Positions 36,601-42,600 of a DNA stretch of 64,000 nucleotides are shown here, piece after piece. A program made the translations under genes and the position numbers. This stretch comes from Argyresthia goedartella (Eukaryota > Arthropoda > Insecta > Lepidoptera > Argyresthiidae): contig OX463836.1 of assembly GCA_949825045.1 (NCBI GenBank), positions 13,541,829-13,605,828 on the forward strand, given 5' to 3'. The notes under the pieces were generated by a model. That model was not told where the DNA came from. It saw only the letters and a program-made list of their open reading frames with translations, and did not search any database. Position 1 is the stretch's first letter; the number at the start of each line of letters is the position of its first letter.

Positions 36601-39600
36601 GGACTCTGCTCTGTGAATTGCGGCCAAACACTGAAGCCGTCCATGGTCCCCGATTATAACGTGTGCATGGGCGGGGTAGACAAGAAAGACCAAATGCTGT
36701 CTATGTACCCCCTGGAACGCCGCCGTAACAGGGTCTGGTACAAGAAGCTGTTTCGAAGACTTTTGAATGCTAGCACACTCAACGCATTCATACTGCACAA
36801 AGAAACATCCGCCAATCCAATGGTTCACCGGAGTTTTCGCAAAACTCTGGTGACACAGTTGATTGAAACCCACGCTCGCATAGTCGAAACACCTGATACA
36901 CCACACAACGAAACTCTCTACCATATCCCGATACTTTACAAGCTCTTGCCAATAGTCAGCGCGAAAAACCGTACCCGCAAAGTGTGTGTGGTCTGCCGCA
37001 AACGGTCAATCACATACTGTGAAAAGTGTGAGATTCCGGTATGTGGCTACACGTGCTTCAGGCCGCACATTAGTTCTCTCCGCCAATAATACTTCACAAA
37101 ACACATACACTACATACAGTAACACGACACACACACGCTAGTATTCAAAAGCTCTATCTATTTTCAATTCCATTTAAATTCACAATTTACAATAACAATA
37201 ACATCCAAATGGTATCGGCATACATTTGTTGTTTTTTTGTTTCTCTAATTGTCTTTTAGTTTGTCTTTATGTTTTCTTTGTTTCTTATTCCAGCGGAAGA
37301 TAGACCTTTGCCCACAGTGGTATGAAGACTTTCATACTTAATTCAAAGAATAAGCCTTTACCTACAGTGGAATGAGACAGTTATTTAATTGTGAGAATGT
37401 ATCATACAGGGTAGAGTAGTAGTAGTAGTATAGGCCTAAACATGCGTCAATTTGTATTTTTGTTTCCTTATATTTGTTATGTGAAAACCTTGTTTGTGTT
37501 TTTTTATCTTTTCTATCCTAGGTTTGCTGGAAGAAATCTCTTGTTAGAGATAAGCTCACTATATTTTTTTTGTGTAAGAAAGTATCAAGTAAAGTAAAGT
37601 ACTTTCTGATGCATTATTTTCTCATACCTATATGGGTATATTTTTTTCTGTATTTTGACGGAATTTTGCCTCGTTTTATTTTATGTCTTAGGCAATTGGC
37701 GCATGTAAGGCCTTTAAAGCTTCATCTGGATCGCAATTTATTTGTTCTTTGTAGCCTTAATGTGTATGTCTGCATATCGATAGCAATACCTGTCGAAATT
37801 CGCTATTTGACAAGAGCTGATTTTTGTATAATGTTAAATCGAAAAAAATACCATTCAGAATACTCTCTCTCTCTCTCTCTCTCTTTTAATACGACAATGC
37901 CCTGCTTTGCTGGATTATGCGACTGGGACTGCGAGATAAACAATAAGGCTACTTTCTTTAGTTTTTAATGTAGCTTTGTGTTTTTTTTATGCCGCTTGGA
38001 ACACTTCTTATTAATGTTTTGTATTGTTCACTAATTTTATCACTAGTAAAATTACAAACCAACAATTTTCCTCCACGATCCCGTATGTTGATATGTATAA
38101 TTGCTCATATAGTTGTTTTTTTTTATATTACATGGCAAATAATGAAAATAACATTAATCGATGAACAAATAAACAAAAAAATGTACTTACACAAACAAAC
38201 ATAATAAAATGTGTTAATGTCTTTGTATGCTGTGTATAATACCTACCAATTGATTTCATTTTAATTTAATATCGGTGTTGTCTGATTGATTGTGTTTTTA
38301 TAATTGTAAAATTTGTATTTTTATCTCAAAATAAATTAATAATATTAATAAAGTTATTTAATTTAATATCTTACATTGCATTTGACCCCGTAAGGCACTA
38401 TGTCTAATGACAGATTTTGTTGAGCCGTATTAATTTCATCTAATTTGAACATATTTTAAATATCCTTTGTGGGCCCATTGTGCCACTGCCACCGGAATGG
38501 GAAAAGGCGTTACGCTTTTTATATTAGGTACCTATGTTATTTTAACAAAATATAATATAAAAGTTTTGTCCCGAGAAAAATCACAAGGCTCATCCATATT
38601 ATCTTCACCTCCATGGCACAAAAGTGGATGATTATTTGCAATGTTTATCATCATGGTACTCTAAATATTTGTATGAAAGGTCTTGGGTTTATGTATAAAT
38701 CCAATACTTTGTTCTATGTAGTTATTAGATAATGTATATTTAATAAGATAACTACTACCTTTCAACCATAACCTAAGATTTACTTACCTACTATTTTTTG
38801 TGTCATATTACAGTGGTATTTTAGTAGATTCTCTGCTCGTTATTTATTTATCTTACAAGTTTGAGGCTTTGGTTACTGATAGCTCATATGCTTTAGTTTC
38901 TGTAAACCGAAGAATATTGGTCAATATTGCCAAGGGTGCTTTGAAACAGTCCTAAATTGTATACCTAATATTGGCTGACATTTATGAGGCCCTATTTTTG
39001 TAACTTTTGAAAAAGTTTTATTTTGATAAATAAATGTATGAAGACTATATGTGTTTGTGTTTATTAGAGTTCTATACAATATAACGCATTAATAAAATCA
39101 AACATTAGGCCTAAATCTTGCTTTGTTATTAAAATAATACAGAAATAAGTACAACTTAGGGAGCTTCATATTATGTAACACATATTAGCTGTAATTAAAC
39201 TGAAATAAAGGCGTTGTGGAAAGGAAAAAGGGTAAAGAATTCCAATTAGAGTAATATTCTAATTAGAACTAATCTTAATTCTAACTAGAATAGGAGAAAT
39301 TCATCAAAAACTAAACATCGGCGCTCAGAATTCCTGATGTGTGGGATTCCCGCTCCGGTACCCACCGACACGGCGAAAGTTACAAAATGGCCGCCACAGG
39401 CGACTGGTTAATCAACTTCGACTAGCTTGTATGGATAAGTCTTCATCTAAAATATTCTTATCTTTACGCAGTCAAAGCGGAAGAAAATGTACGGCAGTAA
39501 AAAAATTCATAAATAGGCGAATCATATACGAGGAGTTTCAGCACAATCTACAGGTTGGGTCGGGAAGCCTGCATGACATTTTAGACACCCACCTTTGCAT

Positions 39601-42600
39601 GAGAAGTATTGTTTTGCGCTGGGTATCTCACGATCTCACCGACGCTCAAAAGTAGGCGCGCGTGGATTTATGCCACGATATGATTGATTAATTCAAAGCA
39701 GGTTCATCTCGCCGTGTAAACGACATCATAACAGGTGACGAATCCCGAATTTACTAATACAATCCAGAAACAAAGCGCCAGATGGCTGTTTTAAAACGAA
39801 CAAACGCCTACGAAAGTAAAGCAATCCAGAAGCACTGGTAATTTTGATCGCCAGTTTTTTCTCCTTACGGGGTATTGAGTGACCATTCCTTTACGTGATC
39901 AAAGTAGCGTTGCTGCGGATTGGTTCACAATCAAATGCTTGCCAGAAGCCTTGCGGCTGCGAAAATTGAGCGACCGAACACGGGGCTCCGAGTCCTTTTG
40001 CGCCACCACGACAACGCGCCCACACACTCCGCGATCAAGACGAGGGACTTCTTAGATATACCTCGCGCTAAGAATTAAGAGCGCTGGGCGAAATTGGCTG
40101 GAATTAATGCGCATATATACAGGTATTGAAAAGTGACTACTGCGCATTCAAGGCCACCGCTCATAACGTGTGGCGCGAAATATACTGCGCCAGTTAAACT
40201 TTTTAATCATCCACCTTACAGTCCTGATATGGCACCGTGTGACTTCTTTTTGTTTGTAATGTATTGATTGTGGAATTGTAACTAGTATTTTTAGATTTAG
40301 TATCTTATGCTCCAAAAATTTCTAGAAAAACTGCCTCGAAAATTAGTTGAGACGCATGAAACTTTGTCTAAGTAGATACTGGTGGAGAGTTCTTTGAAAA
40401 TATGTATTAGGAAAAATATAACCTGTAGAATATATTTTTTTCCGCAAAATCTTCTGAGTGTCCCACGTACTACGTATATATATACGTGTCTACATTTGGC
40501 CAGTTATTCAATACCCCATTTTGCGAGGCTGTGAATAGAACTACCGGGTTATTATTATAGCTCTGGGTTAGCAGAGTGAACGCAAGTGTCCACTTTTACA
40601 CATAGTCTTAAGTGTATTTATTTTTGACTCACGGGGTCTTTGAACTGCTCCGCTAGTCTGCCAGCGACTGTCTTGCCTTTCTTAACTCTGCACAAGAGGT
40701 ACACTTTCTGAATGTCAGGGCATGCTCTGAAAATAGAAATGGAAAACTTTAACTTCATGTACACACTAATATAAATATATAGGGACCAGCAAAATCTGCC
40801 ACGCATCGACCTTAGGTCGTATACCCTAAATTCAATGTGTCGCAGATAATTGCGATGCGACGCCTCAACGCAGTGATACAAAGAGCCCGGGATTCCTATT
40901 TCTTCCTCTCCGGTTAGGATTTGAACCTGAAACATCTCGCTTGTGTTGTGACTACGCCACAGAAGTCGTCACATGCCACATGCCAAACTGTAATTGCTCG
41001 TTTGTTAGGTGATTCTGTACCGCAAATTCTATCCTCTTGAAATCGACAACTGTACTTGTTTGATACATGCATATATTACCTAGGTACCTATTTTCTTCGA
41101 TTCCTATCAGTTTCACAGAGTTAATAACTTAACATACTACTTAAGCCACAGATGTTGCAGTCACAAACACAATCGCAATGCCATTCAAAGTCTACAGAAT
41201 CTGACTAGTGAGCAGAAGGGGTGAACCGAGCCGTTATTGTAAGTGGTATCATGTAGATGGCTTCTAGGCCCTTGTGTCGGAACACTTTGCAACTCGGTTC
41301 GTGGTAGTTGACATTTTGGACACAAATATATTAAAACGAAAGCTCACATTGCAACATGGCTGCCGCTGCCGCAGCGGCAGCCATGTTGCAATGTGCAAGA
41401 ACAATGTGAATGTGAATGTCAATGTGAAGAACAGTGCGAAAATTGTGTTTTTCAAAAACCTTTCATTTCATTCATTATGGAGTCGGTTTTAAGATATTTT
41501 ATCTGCACACGTATCATAAACCCTCCTTACTGCGTCCAAAAACCGATATATATGTATAAGAGCTTATGATATATGTGTAGATAAACCAGAGTTTTAATGC
41601 CCTCCATTATGTATCAGTCACATAAACTACTATTGAATATCGATTTTTTGACGCAAGAACCATCAAATCAATATTCTTTTGAGATCCCAAGAAATCGAAA
41701 GTTTTAGGTGAAATATAAACGAATACAGATTGAAGAAAAAGGATATCTTCACAACACTTTTTTTTTCGGAATTTGGAAAGTGTGTCCTTTAAAAGGTATA
41801 TAGAGCTTTTAAGAAGGATATTTGACAATACGTGTCTCCTTCTTGATTTTAACTAAGAGAGCATGTAAGTTGAGCTTACCTCAATAACTTCTCTAGCAGC
41901 TGTTTTCCCAGGAAACCAGTTCCGCCCGTGATGAAGATCACAGCCCCGCGGTACAGACGCTGGATGCTGGAGTCACCAGCCTCCTCAGCCTTGAATGAAA
42001 GCGAAGAACACTTAATTACTAAATCAAATAACTAACACTTAATTATGTTCTCAGATCAGACGGACAGGGAGACCGACAGCCCATTGGTCCGGTGGCAAAG
42101 TCAAGTCGATGCTGTTTGTAGTCTGCATACTACACAAGCTGATGCCCGCTCAATGTGTATTAGGAACCCGGACATAGCAGGGAGGTCTGACTCCTGGGCA
42201 TGGGTAATTACATTTTTATTCCCATTTAATAAATAATAAACGTTGGTACAGAACGATTACTTTAAATTCAACGCTCGTTATTTCTCGGTTTTAGCAGCTG
42301 AAAGTGATCAAGAAGTCCTGGAGACTTGAAACTTGGCACAGTGGTGTATCATGAAGAATATATTAAGGGTAAAATCGGAAAACAGTCAATTAATTTATGA
42401 ACAATAAAGGCGAGAAGTGTAGAGCGGTAAAGTTAAAATAGTCCCTCCCTAAATACGACCTCCTTGCAGCGATATAACATTTTTATTTTAGGAACTGCCC
42501 CCAAGAAAATAGAGTGGCAACACAGCCCTATCCAATGACGTAACCCAGTGGGTAAAAAACCTTGACTTAAACTTGTGATTAAATTATCCGAAACGTCTGT

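Noticed and set aside
35356..37089. Single-exon piggyBac transposase starting with GTG at 35356
   Set aside because: The frame extends upstream to a splice acceptor at 35315 and seven upstream exons join in phase; no ATG precedes the core within exon 8.
37570..37968. 132-codon ORF downstream of the piggyBac-derived gene
   Set aside because: Hydrophobic, T-rich-codon text with a CT-repeat tail and no motif; it lies in the likely 3' UTR.
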